Shown: piece by piece, positions 1 through 14,692 of the stretch
Position numbering within the stretch: the first letter of the stretch is position 1
Layout: each line of letters starts with the position of its first letter
Origin: Enoplosus armatus
Lineage: Eukaryota > Chordata > Actinopteri > Centrarchiformes > Enoplosidae
Assembly: GCF_043641665.1 (NCBI RefSeq)
Contig: NC_092198.1
Coordinates: 12,909,001-12,973,000, forward strand
DNA length: 64,000 nt
Reading direction: 5' to 3'
Notes under the pieces: model-generated
Seen by the model: the letters and a program-made list of their open reading frames with translations, nothing else
Told to the model about the DNA's origin: nothing
Databases searched by the model: none
Made by a program: the position numbers and the translations under genes

Positions 1-3000
1 CTGTGAGAAACATTTCATATTTATTTTATACAGGATGGGGAAATGTAAGTCCTCAGTATATCAGCAGCATATGGGAGTGTGGTTGTATGTTTTGGACTGG
101 AAGCATTTAGCGCTAACTTACTACTGGACATCTGGATTAGTCATCATCACTCACTCTCATTTTTACAGTTCGAATGGAGGACCTTTTTGGAAAAAGGAGT
201 TTTTCTTCACCAAGTTCATACATCACCACACAGTAAAGACTAACATAGCTAACTCAGCCTCTGACCACTGTTTTTAGATGATGTGTTTATGAAATGAAAC
301 TGTAGAGGGAACTCTAAAGGAGGAAATGAAGGAAAGAAATGTTATTTCAGGATGGACGGAGCGGGTTTGGGGTCTATCTTCCTCTCCTTTTTACTTATTA
401 ATCATCATAGTCCTTCTCTTTCTCCTTGTTGCCATCTTCCTCCTCCTCTTCTCTTTGTCTTTGCTTATGACATCTCTTAACATCCACTTCTCTTGCGCTG
501 ATTAAAAAAAAACATGTTATACTCGTAACACAGAACCTCCCAATCAGCACTTCACCAGCTGCACATTCTCTATACATGTACACCCGTTCAGCTATGATCA
601 ACTTGACTGACACGTAGAATGCCCAATTATTGGCTACCAGCAAACAATTATTCACATTATTCATCCAATCGTCATTCAGGGCCGGCGATTAATGATGGCT
701 CCAGCCAACCATGAAGCGGACATGATGGGGGCATTAGAACAGCAGTCGGGGGTGGCGATGTGGCGGAATAGGAGGAGGATGTTTTAGCATGTTGTCAACA
801 GGCCTGAGATGTGGATGACAAATGACCAGTGCTGGTTTCTCATCAAGCTGATGTCTGTGTTATTCATGGGGCTGTGTCTGATTGAATAATGTACTTTCAA
901 AGGAGAGTGACTGGATTAAAGGCACCTTTTATGTGGAATTAGAGGCCTTTTTTTCTTGGATTTGAAGCACCTTTGGATCCAGTATTGCTGAAGTTTTCAC
1001 ACTGAATTGGCTTATTGATCAGTAGTTGATCGATTAAATCTATGAATGGATTTGTCACCTTCGGTTGTCTTGAGCTTGTACACGGGTCAAGGCTTTATAT
1101 GTGTCCCCGTTTGTTTTGACCTCTTTTATTGTCTCTTTCTCTTTGTAACTCTGTAGTGAAGCACTGAAGTTGACGTTTGTACTGTAACACATACTGCCAC
1201 ATAAAAAGGATCACTAGTCAGGTGATGGAAGAAATATAACGTTTCTCGTGAAATTGGTTATGTTGTATGTTTCTTTTTTAGACCTTCCATTTGTTTCTAA
1301 TTTGAAATCAAGGCTTTCTCATTTTCCTTACTTTTTTCCTAACCATGTTCCTGGTTTGAGTTAAAGGTGTTTATGAGTGTAATACTTTTGTGTGTTTGAG
1401 AGGAAGGGGAAACATTAAAAAAAAGAGCTGTGCTGTTTCAGAAATTGCTGGCTGCTTTTGGGACATAAAAAGGACTTCCAGTGGTCTGGCTGATGCAGAC
1501 ATAAAAGCTGTCTGGTGCTTTGAAGACATGAGCCTTTTGAGAACTGATGCGATGCATCAGCACTTTGTCAGGGCTACAACAACTGTGCTGCTGCTGGGGA
1601 TCAAATACAAGACAATATTTAGCAAAAATGAAACGGAAAAATACAATCCTCTCCTCTGAGATATTTTCAGAAAGACATAAATATATATCAAAATCCCCAT
1701 TATTGAATGTCTCCAAACACACAAAGAGACACATAACATCTGGTATAGAGGGACTGAAAAAGATTGCGAGCATAAGAGAAACTGGCAGTGTAACAACTTG
1801 GCTATTAAATGTGATTCAGATATTTTTGACTGAGCGATAGACAGGTGGGCAGGCAGAAAAGAGAGATGGAGACACAGAGGGTGAGAATGAAAGATCACAG
1901 ATAGTCATCATTATCTAGCTCCAGTCCTCCCAGTGGTGGAGCAGATCAATACCATGTACCCAGCATGGCTCTGCAGTGGAACCAGCTCCACACAGCCTCT
2001 CATTACTGCCTATACTCTCATTAGCTCACACACTTTCACACACACACAGCTGCCAGCGCATGCACACACACACACACATGTGGACATGCCTGTGTACACA
2101 TTGTGTTTCTCTGTCCTCAGTCTCCAGCGCATGTTGACTCCACACATTAGACATCTGAACAAACATTTGCTCTGATTTTGCCTATTTCAAACATTATTGG
2201 GCTTGGTTAACTGTGCTTCTCGAGCGTTTGAATGAATCCAAAGCAGTGACCTTTTCTATTTAAAGATAGTGTTTCAGTTGTAGAGGCTGCACAGATTGTT
2301 GGTAGTATTCTTGGGATGGGCTTTGTAGCGTAAACCCTCTTCTTTTTTTTTTTCCTTTTACGTGTCAGACCTTTCAGCTTCACATGCACACATGGATGTG
2401 TGCACGCATGTACACACACATTTCCAACCATTCCAAATCCCAATCTCAATGAAATTAGGTCATAATATTTACTGTGTTAACGAGTTTCTATTTTTGAATA
2501 ATTAACATGGAGTTAGTGGGATTTGAGGAGGGAATTGGGTCTCAATATAATCCTCCATTCCTCTAGTGAGTGCAAATGTATTGTACGTGAGACTGGTTGA
2601 TCTCTATTCAGGACTGGTAGTATGGAAGATGGGTTAGTGTGGCATTTGACTGTTCATTGAAGATGCATAAAAAAAAGAAAGAAATAAAGTAGCTGCCTTT
2701 GGTTTTTGGGTATCTTTTTTTTTATCATGATTGATGTGTAGGCTTTATTATATTATGTGTACATATACATGAATGAATGTACTATTTCTGTTAAAAAAAA
2801 AACATGCACATCTGCCCTTTTTGGAATTTTCCCAAAAGCTCTTTAGCTCTGGGGAGCAGCTCAGGGAGTCCTCTAGCCGGTCTGATTTGCATTGACCGTA
2901 AAGTTCAACAAGCCAAAGGCTCCTGCCATCGAACAGTGTCTCAAAGTTCTGGTTGTTTTTCTTACTCTTAATCAAATGAAGGGCAGGTTGTTTGCAGTTT

Positions 3001-5025
3001 GTAAACTCTCATCGTCTTTATTTTCTCTGCGTGGCACTTGATGCATCTAAAATTAAGTTAGTTGCTCTCTCAGGGAGCTGGAAAGGGCTCGACAGTCACT
3101 CTGGGAGAGTGGAAATCTGATCCAGAAAATACAGCTGCGTGTATCTGTGTGTTTTGTGTCATTTCCTCACATACACACCAACACCGAAAAAAAACAGATG
3201 TTCTTCCGTGTTTTATAGCTAGCTGCCCCAAGAGAGAGAAGAGCCACCTGCTGGAGGAGCTCTGCTGCTTGTGCACCATGACCTTGAATGTATATAGAAG
3301 CATCCACCTGCTTCCCGTGCTCGCCATCCTGCTGTGCTACATTAAACCTACACAACATGTGCTGGGTAGCACTGTGGCTCAGTGATTAGTACTGTCGCCT
3401 CATACAAATAGAGAGTCCAAATCCACAGACAAAGGAGAAGAATTTTCTCACTCATTTCATGAGTGTTTCCTGCTATATGTGAAGTGGACTGGAGAGTCTA
3501 CATGGTGTCCTTCAGTATTAGGGGAAGTCTCTCTGCTTTTGACTTTTGATGCCATCTTTTGCAAGACGGTTTTACATTTTCAACTCAAGACAAGAGTTGT
3601 TTTAGTCCATCAAACACCAGAATTTTCAGTCTTAAAGACAACAGGTCGTCATGGACTCTGAAAAACTGGAATTTGTGGGATTATTGTACCCCCTTTGGTA
3701 TGAATTCATGTCATGTTTATGAAATTGCATGTGAATACAACATAACTCTATAAACAAAGCAAAAGATAGAGGAGTCAGAGTCTTGCTCAAGCAGAGAACT
3801 TGGTTGATCTCTCATCAGTTTTGTGGAGCAGACATGCTGTGTTCAGGCCTATTTCTGGATGTCACAGTATGTATCTTTACATATCTGCTTCCCAGGACAG
3901 CAAGTTGCAAGGTGTGCTCATTTTCTTTCTGCGGGTGGCCCTTATGAGTGTTAGTGTCTTTGGTCATGCTCACGTAGCTCCTCCTGCCCCCTGATGATTT
4001 ATTTACTCCACTAGGAAAACAAGGTCACCTTTTGTCCAACCTTTGTCTCTATGGATGGTGCCAGTCAGCATCTTAGGAAAACAAAAACAGCTCTGTCAGC
4101 CTGGTTCTTGCAGTAAATGCAACTGCACAAACACAGCAGGGACCCCACACAGTTCCATAAATGGCCCATAACTCTGAGTGTGAGCATCAGTGATGGTGTG
4201 GTGGTGTTGTGATATTCAGCATACCATCTGTTCAGTGTATTCTGGGATGCTTCAGCCCCCTATTGACCATTAAAAGTAAATATTTGGTTATGACAATGAG
4301 GAACATCTACAAAATCAAGCTTATTTAAGATAGATTCATGGATCAAGACAAACAGAGCCATATATGTGTCACCATGTGTGTAGCCTTGCATCAGTTTGTG
4401 ATACATTGTCAATGCAAGGGGCTGTCACAATCTCAGGGACTTAGTTTGATGCCAAACGAAATGAGAGACTCATTACATATTTAAGCTCCAGTCATCTTAC
4501 TCTGTCACATACCCACCCCTCATATTTTAGTGAAGGTTGTCACACCCCTGGTGTCATAGCAACCTATATGCAAGGAGTCTGAGAAAGCAAGAGATTAAAG
4601 GGCAGAGAAAAAGAGGATGGACTGGTTTAGAAAAGGAGCAGATACGGAATAAAAAAATGGAGACAAAGTAGCAGGAAGAGACATGGCAGTGCTCCTTGGA
4701 AAAATGAAGATGAGAGAAAGAGGGGAGATAGATGGAGCTGCATGTTTGTCTCTCAGTGGGCTTCATATTCTACTATGAGATTGCCAAACAGCAGATAAAT
4801 GTGTGTCTATTTTATGACCATTAGAGTAAGAGACTGATCTATTTCCACAGACACATACGGCTGTATTAAGTGAATTCAATTGAATAAAGTAACTGAATAA
4901 AATAACATTTTTACACCTCCACATGTTAAATTCTGCTTCAACCTAATAAAATGACTTGGTTTCTAATGACTAAATAGCAGAATGTAATATTTCAGTAAGA
5001 GTTGACAATAAAGATGGCTGCACTG
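1..5025. other. Upstream non-coding DNA, no gene recognised
   Basis: AT-rich sequence with A/T homopolymers, a CA-rich patch near 2033-2080 and a degenerate fish repeat near 3362. Open frames are short, overlap on both strands and match no protein I know. No splice-flanked conserved coding block was seen. Confidence 0.6.
3362..3490 (+). repeat. Degenerate teleost dispersed repeat (SINE/MITE-like)
   Basis: The stretch gtagcactgtggctcagtga followed by ttagtactgtcgcctcat is a diverged copy of the widespread fish repeat of the form 'GGCACGGTGGCTCAGTGGTTAGCACTGTCGCCTCACA'. The continuation (agagtccaaatcc, then ctcactcatttcatgagtgt) follows the family pattern only loosely. The family is recalled from memory and the boundaries are approximate. 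Confidence 0.5.
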
Positions 5026-5033
5026 TCTGTATC

Positions 5034-5211
5034 CAGTGCCGGCCCTAGCCATTTTGGTGCCCTAGGCGAGATTATGATTTTGCCCCCCCCCCCATACACG
5101 GCAAACATTATAACATTAATAACATTTTTTTGAAGGCTTGGAGCGGCGCCCCCTCCGGCAGGTGGCGCCCTAGGCAACCGCCTAGTTCCCCTATGCCCAG
5201 AGCCGGCCCTG
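5034..5211. mobile_element. Non-autonomous hAT-type MITE, 178 bp
   Basis: The element begins cagtgccggccctagcc and ends agccggccctg; the 17-bp termini are inverted repeats matching at 13 positions. It is flanked by a perfect 8-bp direct repeat, TCTGTATC, at 5026-5033 and 5212-5219, the target duplication expected of hAT transposons. Inside are a C homopolymer and the segments ggtgccctaggcgag and gcgccctaggcaaccgccta, typical of a common teleost hAT MITE. There is no coding capacity, so movement would need a transposase from elsewhere. The perfect duplication suggests a fairly recent insertion. Confidence 0.85.
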
Positions 5212-5219
5212 TCTGTATC

Positions 5220-8200
5220 ACCCCATGTTTTTCTCTCTTTGATGCAGTAAAAGATATCTATTACATGAAGCTGGGACAATGGTCCTATAGTGTTGTAATG
5301 TGTGGATATGTGTGTGTTTCGCCACTGTGTTACTCTCCTTTACACAGGAACTCCTGTGTCCTGCTGTGCAATCATGCTTACTGAAGTCCACCCGTCCCCC
5401 TGCAGACACACAAACACACACTCACATATGCACACACATGGGTATACACACAGACACACACACGTGTATGGTATATACCTACTTGCACACGTCGTGCTGC
5501 ACACATTCATACAGCCCAAGGAGCAGAGGGTTATAGTAACAGTATTTCAGCTTTCCTAATTTTCTCAGTAAAGGAACTGATCTAAGCTGTTTCCCATTGG
5601 CATTAAATATGCATGTGTCCCAGCCTTTCATGTGAGCGCTGAGCTGTGTTTTGTGTAAGAAGTCCTGGGGATATTTTCTGATACTTGCAGCTCACCAATT
5701 TTTTATCTTCATCTCTTAATTAAGAAAGAGAATGAGGTCTGCGCGAAAGAGAGCTAATCTTTATTAAATGGAATTTCTGGGCCACTGGGTTGCTTCAGGG
5801 CTGGTTATGAAACATCCTGCCAACAAACACCACAAAACCCCCCGCTCCACGATCCATTATTTCTCATCAATTAACCTTGAGAAACCACAGGAAAAGACCA
5901 CACTGAAATAATGCAAGGCATTACATGAACCGGGGGGGGGGGTTACACTGCTTAATAATTATTTCAACCGCTCACCTGTTATGTCTCATTCTCTTTGAAT
6001 AATGTCGAGCAAGGGTCTCATCTCTGACAGAATCCCATTGTTCACACTGTCGGTAAGCCATCTCCAGCTCAGGCGATGTGCACAGCCCCTGGGCCTCCAG
6101 CCTGGTCCTATCTTGAGTAAGGACACGGCAATCAATCATTTTTTGAAGAGTCTTGGTGGGGGGGTGGAGGGAGGCCCTGCGCTGTGCCCACACTGCCCAT
6201 ACTGGCTCACCAGGAAAAGGTGATTCCTAATCCCAGCACTCTGCTGGCTCCTGTGACCGCCACTGTTCACTCTTATTTCCCCTTTCCTGGCAGGTTGCCC
6301 TTCTGCTGTTCCATTATCCCTCTATCTGTAATTAAAGGCAGCCAAGGGGAACTGAGATGGAGCGAGAGAAGAGAGGAGCTCAGGATAGGTGTCCATATTT
6401 CACGCAGAGGCTTGCAGACAGCAAAGATCCAAGCCTTTCCATGGTCCGAGGGGTGTGTGTAATTAGACCATTACAATTTACCAACAAGTCCTCGTACCTG
6501 AATGACAAAGTAGGTAATTCTTCTGTGTTTGTCAAAAGATGGCTCGTGATCATTTTCTGAGCTGACACCCTGTGGTTAAGTTTAGGCAACCAAGACTTGG
6601 TTAAGGATAGAAAAAGATTGTGGTCATGTTGGTTTAAAGAAAACAACGCTGACTGTGAAGAAGAGAAGCTACATCAGATTGCTTCATGCTTTGATGCCGA
6701 ATGCAAACATAGTGTTGGTCTGACTGGACTGTCCTTTTTCTGTGGAGAACTCATTTTGTCACATGTGAAAGTACGCTCTCTTCCAGTGAGCGCAGGAACC
6801 AGCACCTTGCTCTTTCCGTGCGTGTAGGTGTGGGTAAATAAAGATGATGCTCAATAATTCCATCCTGCCAGCACACGCCAGGTCTGTAATATCCCACACT
6901 GTGAGCACACCCTGTTCACACTCATAAATCTCAAATCTCTCTCTATTTTTTTTCCCCATCTTCCCTCTGCAGGTGTGAGATTTTTAATTCCAGTGTTTTG
7001 TGAGTGTAACCCGGTGCCAGGGCTTTGTCTGTGGGCCCACGCTGGCCAGAATTGGACAAGATTGGAACCTGTCACGGTAATGGGGTCTCTGACCCGGTGG
7101 GGCTATCACACACAGTGGGTGTGTGGGTGTGTAAGGGTGCTTATACGCAGGTCTGTGCGTGTGCACTGATGTATGAGGACACAAACCTTCCAATAGAGCC
7201 TCAAGGGCATGGCTTAGCTGCCATAAACAAGCAGCCTTGGTTATCAGTAAGGCAGTAAATATTGATTATCTTAAATGGCTATCTCATTACACTCATAAAT
7301 ATACATTGATTACACATCCCTGGGTTGATATCCTTCGATTTGATTTTGAAAAATACAAAGCCACTAGCAGCTCATGAAACAAACAGCCATTTATAAATTC
7401 TTATTTATCTCCTGAAGGCCATTTTAAAAACAGCCATCAACTGAACGACTTTATGTGCAGATCAAAAAAATACTTTTACCCATATAAATTGCTTGCATTT
7501 GTTATAACTGTAATTTATTATACAACCCCAAACCATACAAGATGAGGAAACTCTCGTTTTCCAGGAACCTTTGGAGTCGTTTCCTTGTAGTTTTATCCAT
7601 CAGTTGTGTTACAGTCCATTGACAGAAGACAAAATGTCAGTCACCCCAGAATAGACCCCAACAACCATCATCTCCACGTTCCGCTGCAGCATAAACCACC
7701 ATACCTTCCAGACCCAAGACTTAACTTATGTACAATCACAGTGTCTGCAAAATATACAACACATCATTAACTGTGGTCTAACCCTGGTTATTTAATACAC
7801 TATTTATTTCTCTCAGTCTGTGAACTCTCCTCACTGGGAAAGCCTTGAGGGTATAGATAGTTCATATATACCACTGCCAACATTGTAGAAGAATTTTACA
7901 ACCAGTTAGCACTCATTCTAAGATGAACTGTATGTTACCTCTCTCTGCTATGTATTCACTCCTCAGCAGTTTGAGCTCCTGCTTCTCCCTTATTTCCTCC
8001 AGCAGCTGCTGAGAATTGTTGAACACTTTGACGTTAGTGTGCCTTGCTCACCGTGGGTGTAAATAATCTGATTTGTGACAAAAAAGCAACCAGTCAGAGG
8101 AGGTGAGAATTGAATTTTTGAACTCATTTTATTCTCTGATATGAATACTTGTCAGCAGATAAAACAGCATGCCTCCTCTGCTCTCATGAAGAGAAACTGA

Positions 8201-11200
8201 ATTACTAATTTGAGACAGAGGCAAGCAAAGATTAAAACAGATTCACCGACTGGCAGCGAGACTCGTGCAGCGTGCCAAGACGCGTTCATCCCATCTTTGG
8301 CAGATTGGGCGCTCATGCTGTATGCAGAGCGAAAGCATCCTGTATTCATCAGTGAACAGTGAAAGAGCATTTTTAAGTTGGCAAGCCCAAGGAATAAAAA
8401 GATATATCAACCTGCAACATTTGGATTAATTTCTGCAAGGCAGTTTTACACACCCACCTCAAATTGGGGAATCGGTCACAATGTCAAGTAAAACAATGAT
8501 CCAGATGCCATTGTTGACATGGATGAGTTTGAAAAAAAAGTATTCAGACACATTTGATAGACCAAACCCCATCATTTTGAGCTTTTTGGTTGTCCAAGAG
8601 CCTGGAAACAGGCAAAGGTGAGGAGAAATAGCAGGGCAAGGTGAGAAATTGAGTGATGATGTGTGGACTCAGTGTTCTGACAGGCTGGATTTTGTGCTGC
8701 CTACACGGACACAATAGTTCAACATGATGAAAAGCAGTGGAATTGAGACAGAAACCATCAACAAAAAAAAAATGACTGAAAGACTACTGACCTGACTCAC
8801 TTCAGCCTACTGCTGCTCAGTGCACTTGTGGCAGGGTGAGGAATTCCCACTTCCTTATGTAACATAAAAGGCTCTACTAGAATAAAACAAAAATTCAACC
8901 TTCACTCTCTTGTATAAAAGATTATGATGTTTAAAATTAGTGGTTTGCATTTATCTATTTTCTTTCATATATCAACCTCTAAAATAACTTCCCTCATTGT
9001 GTGAATCCTATAGATGAGATTTTATTCATTAGTGTTCTCATCAAAATCAAGGATAAAGGTATTGAACATTTTAATAAATGAGTTCCCTGGAGCCTGACAG
9101 AGCAGGACACGGAGGGGATTCAGCCTTGAGGCATTCTTGACAAGAAAGAGCGGCAGGGAGCTTGATCTGTCTTTATGCACTTTTAATTACACACGGCTGG
9201 CTGGGCTCCAATCCCCCAGAGAGCCGAGGTAAAGCACACGTCAGGACCAGCCAGTCCGGTGGCAGCTCAGCATTACCCTACCTAAACACCCTCGAGGGAG
9301 GGAGGGACGAGGGAGAGTGGCAGGCGGGAGGATCGCAGGCACCGCTCAGGGCAGTACAGGGTTAATTCAGCAGACACATTTACAAGAGCCACAGGCAGCT
9401 GTCGATCATTCCTCAGGATGCTGACTGACACGCACTGAAAACAACTGTCGAGCGAGGTTACAAGCAACTCACACCTGGTAGCCTCACATACCCGTTGTAG
9501 TGTATTCTATGTAGCATTACCTCACATACAAATCCTTGCATGTTTTAGTACGTATGGGAAAATAGATTAAAAAATGCCTGAAATTCTTTGCTCATGTTGT
9601 TAATAGCTGTCCATGGAAAGTAACATTTTAAGACGGCAAGCCGTATTGCCTTCTGACTTTAACCTGTCAGTGTTTTTCTTGGTGATCAGATGGCAGACAG
9701 GCGGTCTGTGTCATTGGGTAACGTGAGAAGACAGACATGGTGCGCAGCTATATCTACTATGACTGATTGCTCAGACAAACAATCAGCCATGTCAGGACAT
9801 GGGATAAGGCTCAGGCTAGTGTGTGTTTTAGTGTTTGCTGCCAACACTCACACCACACTACACCTTTTCTGCAGACTGACCACGGTCATTCATGTGTACA
9901 TATCGACACATAAATCCACATAGATTCACAGCCACTCTCTCTGTCTCACACACGCACAGTTACACTCTCAGACGTCTTTCATTGACACACATTCCAACAG
10001 TTCAGAGCACGTTGAGTCGAGGGAATAAGACTACCTCACACAGAGAGACCTTTTATGTATCAGAAAGTCTTGATTCACATGACTCTCATCTCCCAGAAAC
10101 CGCACTTTACTGCGAAATGAATGGTGTAACCTCCAGGCAATGTCAAGGTGAAGGAAACGTGTCAGCGCCTCCCCGGTGAGCTTTTCCTCGCTCCGGCTCT
10201 CTCCAGTTAATGACTCTAGCGTGGAGAGCGTTACCTCAGCCAGGCCTGGCCAGATGAGCCCAGAGGAGATGGTTGGAGGGAGAGGAGGATACAGACTGTA
10301 ATCACAGGCAATCATCAGCTCTCCCTGTGGATTTCTGCTTCTCTGGACTGGACTGCTTGGCCCCAAACCTGTGATTTGAGCTGCAAGGTAGAGTGAGACA
10401 AAAGACAAGCGAGGAGGAGGACAACAATGAAGAGTGCACACAAATAAAATATTCTAGTGATTTACTGTAGGTGAGAATGCTCCAGAATCACCTGCTTTTG
10501 TTGGGTGAGAGCTGGTGACATTGCCTGGGGTGAATTCAGAATACATCTCTTACGTACTATTAAAAAAGGGTTGGCAGTCCTACAGAGACCTGGCTTGAAT
10601 GTTGGAGGAAACCGAGCTTGAGGGTTGGAGGTTGAGAAGTGGATCCAAACCCACTGGATCCAAAGTAGAAGTTGTAAACAGGCACACGGTACAGCACAGT
10701 TAATAGTGTGGAATTGGTGGTTTTGGTTTCCACAATTGAATGGATGGTTAGGTTTTGGGGGCATTTTAACATTTTGTTTCCTAGTTACCCAGTGACCGAC
10801 AAACGTGCCTTTGTTATATTGCTTGATTAGCCAAGCTCAGCTCAAATGTTTCCCAAGAGAACTGATGGGAACATCTGTCTGTACCCAAACACCATGGCAA
10901 TCCATCCTATAGCTCTCGAAACGTTTTACTAAAAAAATAAGTTATGCAGCATTAATAGATTAATAATAATAGATTTTTTTGCATTCGTGTGGCAAAAAAC
11001 CTAATACTGGGCTAACGTACAAAATATCAAACCCTCTGTGTTGGAGGTGTAATTCCCTACCTTTTAAGCAGAGCTACTACTGAATCGAAGACACTGCAGT
11101 TTGAATAAGCCATGTCTCAGTTCAACATACCTTTAAGCTGCACACACACATAAAAAGGCATCTATGAGTGTGTCTCACTCTGGGTAAGTAGGGCAATGTA

Positions 11201-11869
11201 TGTATATACTTCCACTTTTAAAGCCCTACCTACTCCAGTGGTTGCCTAGAATCTGATCCAAAACATTTAAAATACAGAAAACAACATAAATAATAACATC
11301 AATATGCACGACTTGACTTTACACTCCTTGTAGAGAAAAGATGCTGCGAGCCTCCACTCTGTGTGTGAAATAAAAAAAGCTCCATGCAGCTTGACGTTGT
11401 GGGCCCAGGCGTCGTGGCTTCTCAACCCTCCAGGCTAAATCTAATGGAGTTCTGCTTCCTCCAGCTTGCATGTCTCTCTTCATCAGCACACAACCAGCCC
11501 CCACATAGCCTGCAGCACTGATGCTAATATGGAATACAGAGCAGTTGTTCATTTCATTTTACAGCCAAGCTAGCTGGTGCCACTCAAAGAGAGCAGGAGC
11601 ACTTCTTCACAACCGCCCGTCTGATCTACCGGCCTTGATAGGCAAAAAATAACCTCTGCTTTTATAGCTATATGCACGCCGGCTCTAGCTTTGGAGCTGT
11701 AAACTTTTACATTGTGGTGTGTAGTGATACTGTGTGAGAGAAAAAGCCTTGGACTGTTTGTCTCTAACCCTCAGTCCTACGTGCTCTGCGGCTGAGTCTG
11801 GTTGTCTGCTTTCTACTGTGGTCTTTCATCACGTTCACTCCCCATTCTGGCATGCCAACCAGTATAGTA

Positions 11870-11870
<1 letters not shown>
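5220..11870. other. Upstream non-coding DNA
   Basis: No recognisable gene. It contains imperfect CA runs (about 5403-5470), a 10-bp G run near 5932 and scattered GC-richer blocks (about 6000-6450, 9060-9370, 10130-10400) that could be conserved non-coding elements. That cannot be shown without alignment. The 136-codon frame on the minus strand at 10031-10441 has no recognisable similarity. Confidence 0.5.
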
Positions 11871-11871
<1 letters not shown>

Positions 11872-11905
<34 letters not shown>

Positions 11906-11910
11906 TGTGT
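11872..11910. repeat. (TG)n microsatellite
   Basis: About 39 bp of TG repeat with one interruption (gtttgtgtgt). Confidence 0.95.
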
Positions 11911-13058
11911 ATATGAGTGTGTAGTTAAGACCAGATGTTTACTGCCATCTAGTGGCAGAATGCTACAAGTCTTTCAGTGGGGTCAAGGGGATTATCTCTG
12001 AGATCAAGCCTTAAAAAAATGAAATCTATGACAACCAGTGACATAAAGTGTTTTGTAAGGACTGTTTATATACAGCGGGTGTGTGTGTTTGTGGAGGTGG
12101 AGTTTGGTAGCCCATTAATGTGAGTCTATATTAGTGTAGCAGGTCAGTTAAGTCAATGAGCGAGCACTAATTCTTCCCCAGTCCTTCTGCGCACTGCCAC
12201 TTGTTACACATTTGCATATAAATTGCTTTAAATGTGATGTTGCTGCTAAATTCCTTAACCGCCACTTGTTTAAAATTCATGAATGCTTTTGAAATCTGTC
12301 AGGCACGGTTGAGCTGTCAAAAAATCCTTTGATGCATTTAAAAACCCTGGCAGGTGTGCATGTGCATAGGCATTTAGACAGAAATTTTCTGAAATTCTCT
12401 CCTGTTTTGTCTCTGAAAAGCTCTAAAGCTTCCCATGTCCTCTATCTCTCTTTTTCTCTTTCTCTCCGTGTTCAGACTTATTACCCGGTCTTGGCTAGCA
12501 GATGGTGAAGGGAGACTTGTCCCTGTGCGTATGTGTGAGCATGGCTGTGTGTATATACAGTATGTCTAGTTATATCCCAGTGATCAGTATTCTGAAACAG
12601 TCTGTGGTCACTAGCTAGCCTCGCTGGCCTGCCACCCTGCTCTGGGAGGGCAGGGAATGTTGACATTTTTCATTCAGGAATAAACACTAGTATAATGCAT
12701 TTTAATACTTTACCCCCATAGTCTTCAGCTGTATTGCAGCACAGTTAACCTCTTTCTTACGTTTTCATCAACATCAACAAGCCCAGATAGGAAAATGTTT
12801 TGGACATATCACAAACTCTATATAAACCCTCGTACACACACACACATACACACACACACTCCCTGGTGCTACCATCTATTGCAAGTGGTTGATCAGACTT
12901 TAGACAAGTGCTCTTGTTCAGTGTTAATTTGTGTCTGCTGGTTGATTGTTTGCCTCAGGAGGAACAAGGACGGTGCTTGCTGCTAAAAGTAATTGAATGG
13001 CCCATTTACATTCTGCTAATTGATTCTGAGGGTTTGATGAGTTTTTTTCTGTGAGGCC

Positions 13059-13162
<104 letters not shown>

Positions 13163-14654
13163 CACAGAGAGCCAGATGGAGACCAACAAATCAAAGACTT
13201 TTAAAGCTAAATTATACAAAGCAACACTTCAATGATGTAGTTCTAAAGCTGAAATATTAATTGTGTGAAATATCAGTGTTCTAACATAAACACATCTTGG
13301 GGAGGGCTTCCCACAAAATGGCAATTGTTAAGTATACTTGAGTCATAATGTACTTTAAAATTACTTTGTGTGCTACTTCTGTAGAAAAATGTCTCATGTC
13401 GTCTTGTCTTTTTTTTATCAATTGTGAGAGAAAATCATAAACCATACTGTATCTTGCAAGTTTACTGTCTTCACTCTTCATTGGCTACTCAGCAACAGTA
13501 TAGTACCTCAGCCTCCGGCAACAATGGAATACATGGACTCTTTCGTTACCTGCCAGAAAGCAACCTCCTCACTGCATAGATGGCTGTGATAAACAGCAAT
13601 AAAACATGTGTCTGCCTGTGAATGTGTGCTTTGTAGTGCATGTACATGTATAGCCCACTTTTGATGCTGTATGTTTTTAGTTTGTCTGGATGTCTGGATC
13701 AAAGGAAAAACCTGATGCCTCTTGTTAATGCATGTTCACATGGAAATGCTGGAGGGTTTCATGAGCAGTGATAAAGGCTGGTGTGATTCTAAAAGAGTCA
13801 AACATGATTCAACTGATTGATCCACCCAGATAGTTCGATAGAGAGTATCTGTAGTGGCTATTGACTATTGACTATGACTATTCAGTGGCTCAGAAACATT
13901 AAAAATATTTGACTCCATATGTGCTGTCAAGCCACTTGAACAAAGAATGTTGACTGCATTTTCTCAGTGTTCCCTCATCTGTATGTGCACACACCCCTGT
14001 ACACTGCCTGTTTATATATTTTGGCCACCCTGCACATCCTTGAGAGTCTCTTTCAGGAAGGTTTTTGTAATATCCTTCACAGTGTGTTTACATGAACCTT
14101 TGCTCTATGTTTCCTTCTCTAAATGTTGTGACGGCAGGTCTAAACAGGATGCAGGTCAGCTGTGATATTAGTTTATACAAGAGATATACAGGTTGGCCGG
14201 AGTGTCACTGGACTGATATCACTGTATTCATGCTGTTTGAACAAAGCCTCTATGAGAAGCATCTCGCTACACTGAAATTAATGCCGCAAGTGCAAGCCCT
14301 AAGTGTGCTATGTACAACTTCATTGCACAAGTAAAATTAGTACTGTCAATAGGCTTAAGCAGAATGTATGCACTTCCATCAAGGGGTCTCATGGGGGTTG
14401 TTAGCAAGTCTGTTTTCCAATCAAACAGTTTTTCCCATAGCTCTGCCATTTGCAGTGTGTATGATTCGATTCCTAAGATGAAGTGCTTGGGATGGCTGGT
14501 GGGGTTTAGGCCTGAGGTTGGGTTCAGGTTAAGGTAAGGGGAAACACGTACTGATACAATACAATTTGACACGACCCAAGTTTTTCTCCTACAGCATTTT
14601 TTGTTCAGTGTAGGATTTCATCAATGCAATTAATGTTGTGCATTCCATATACAG

Positions 14655-14692
14655 TATATGTATATATATAGATATATATATATATATATATA
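14655..14692. repeat. (TA)n microsatellite
   Basis: TA repeat interrupted once (tagatatata), in very AT-rich flanks. Confidence 0.9.

Noticed and set aside
10031..10441. 136-codon minus-strand open frame
   Set aside because: No similarity recognised, no splice context and no repeated motif; length is compatible with chance in a GC-richer patch.
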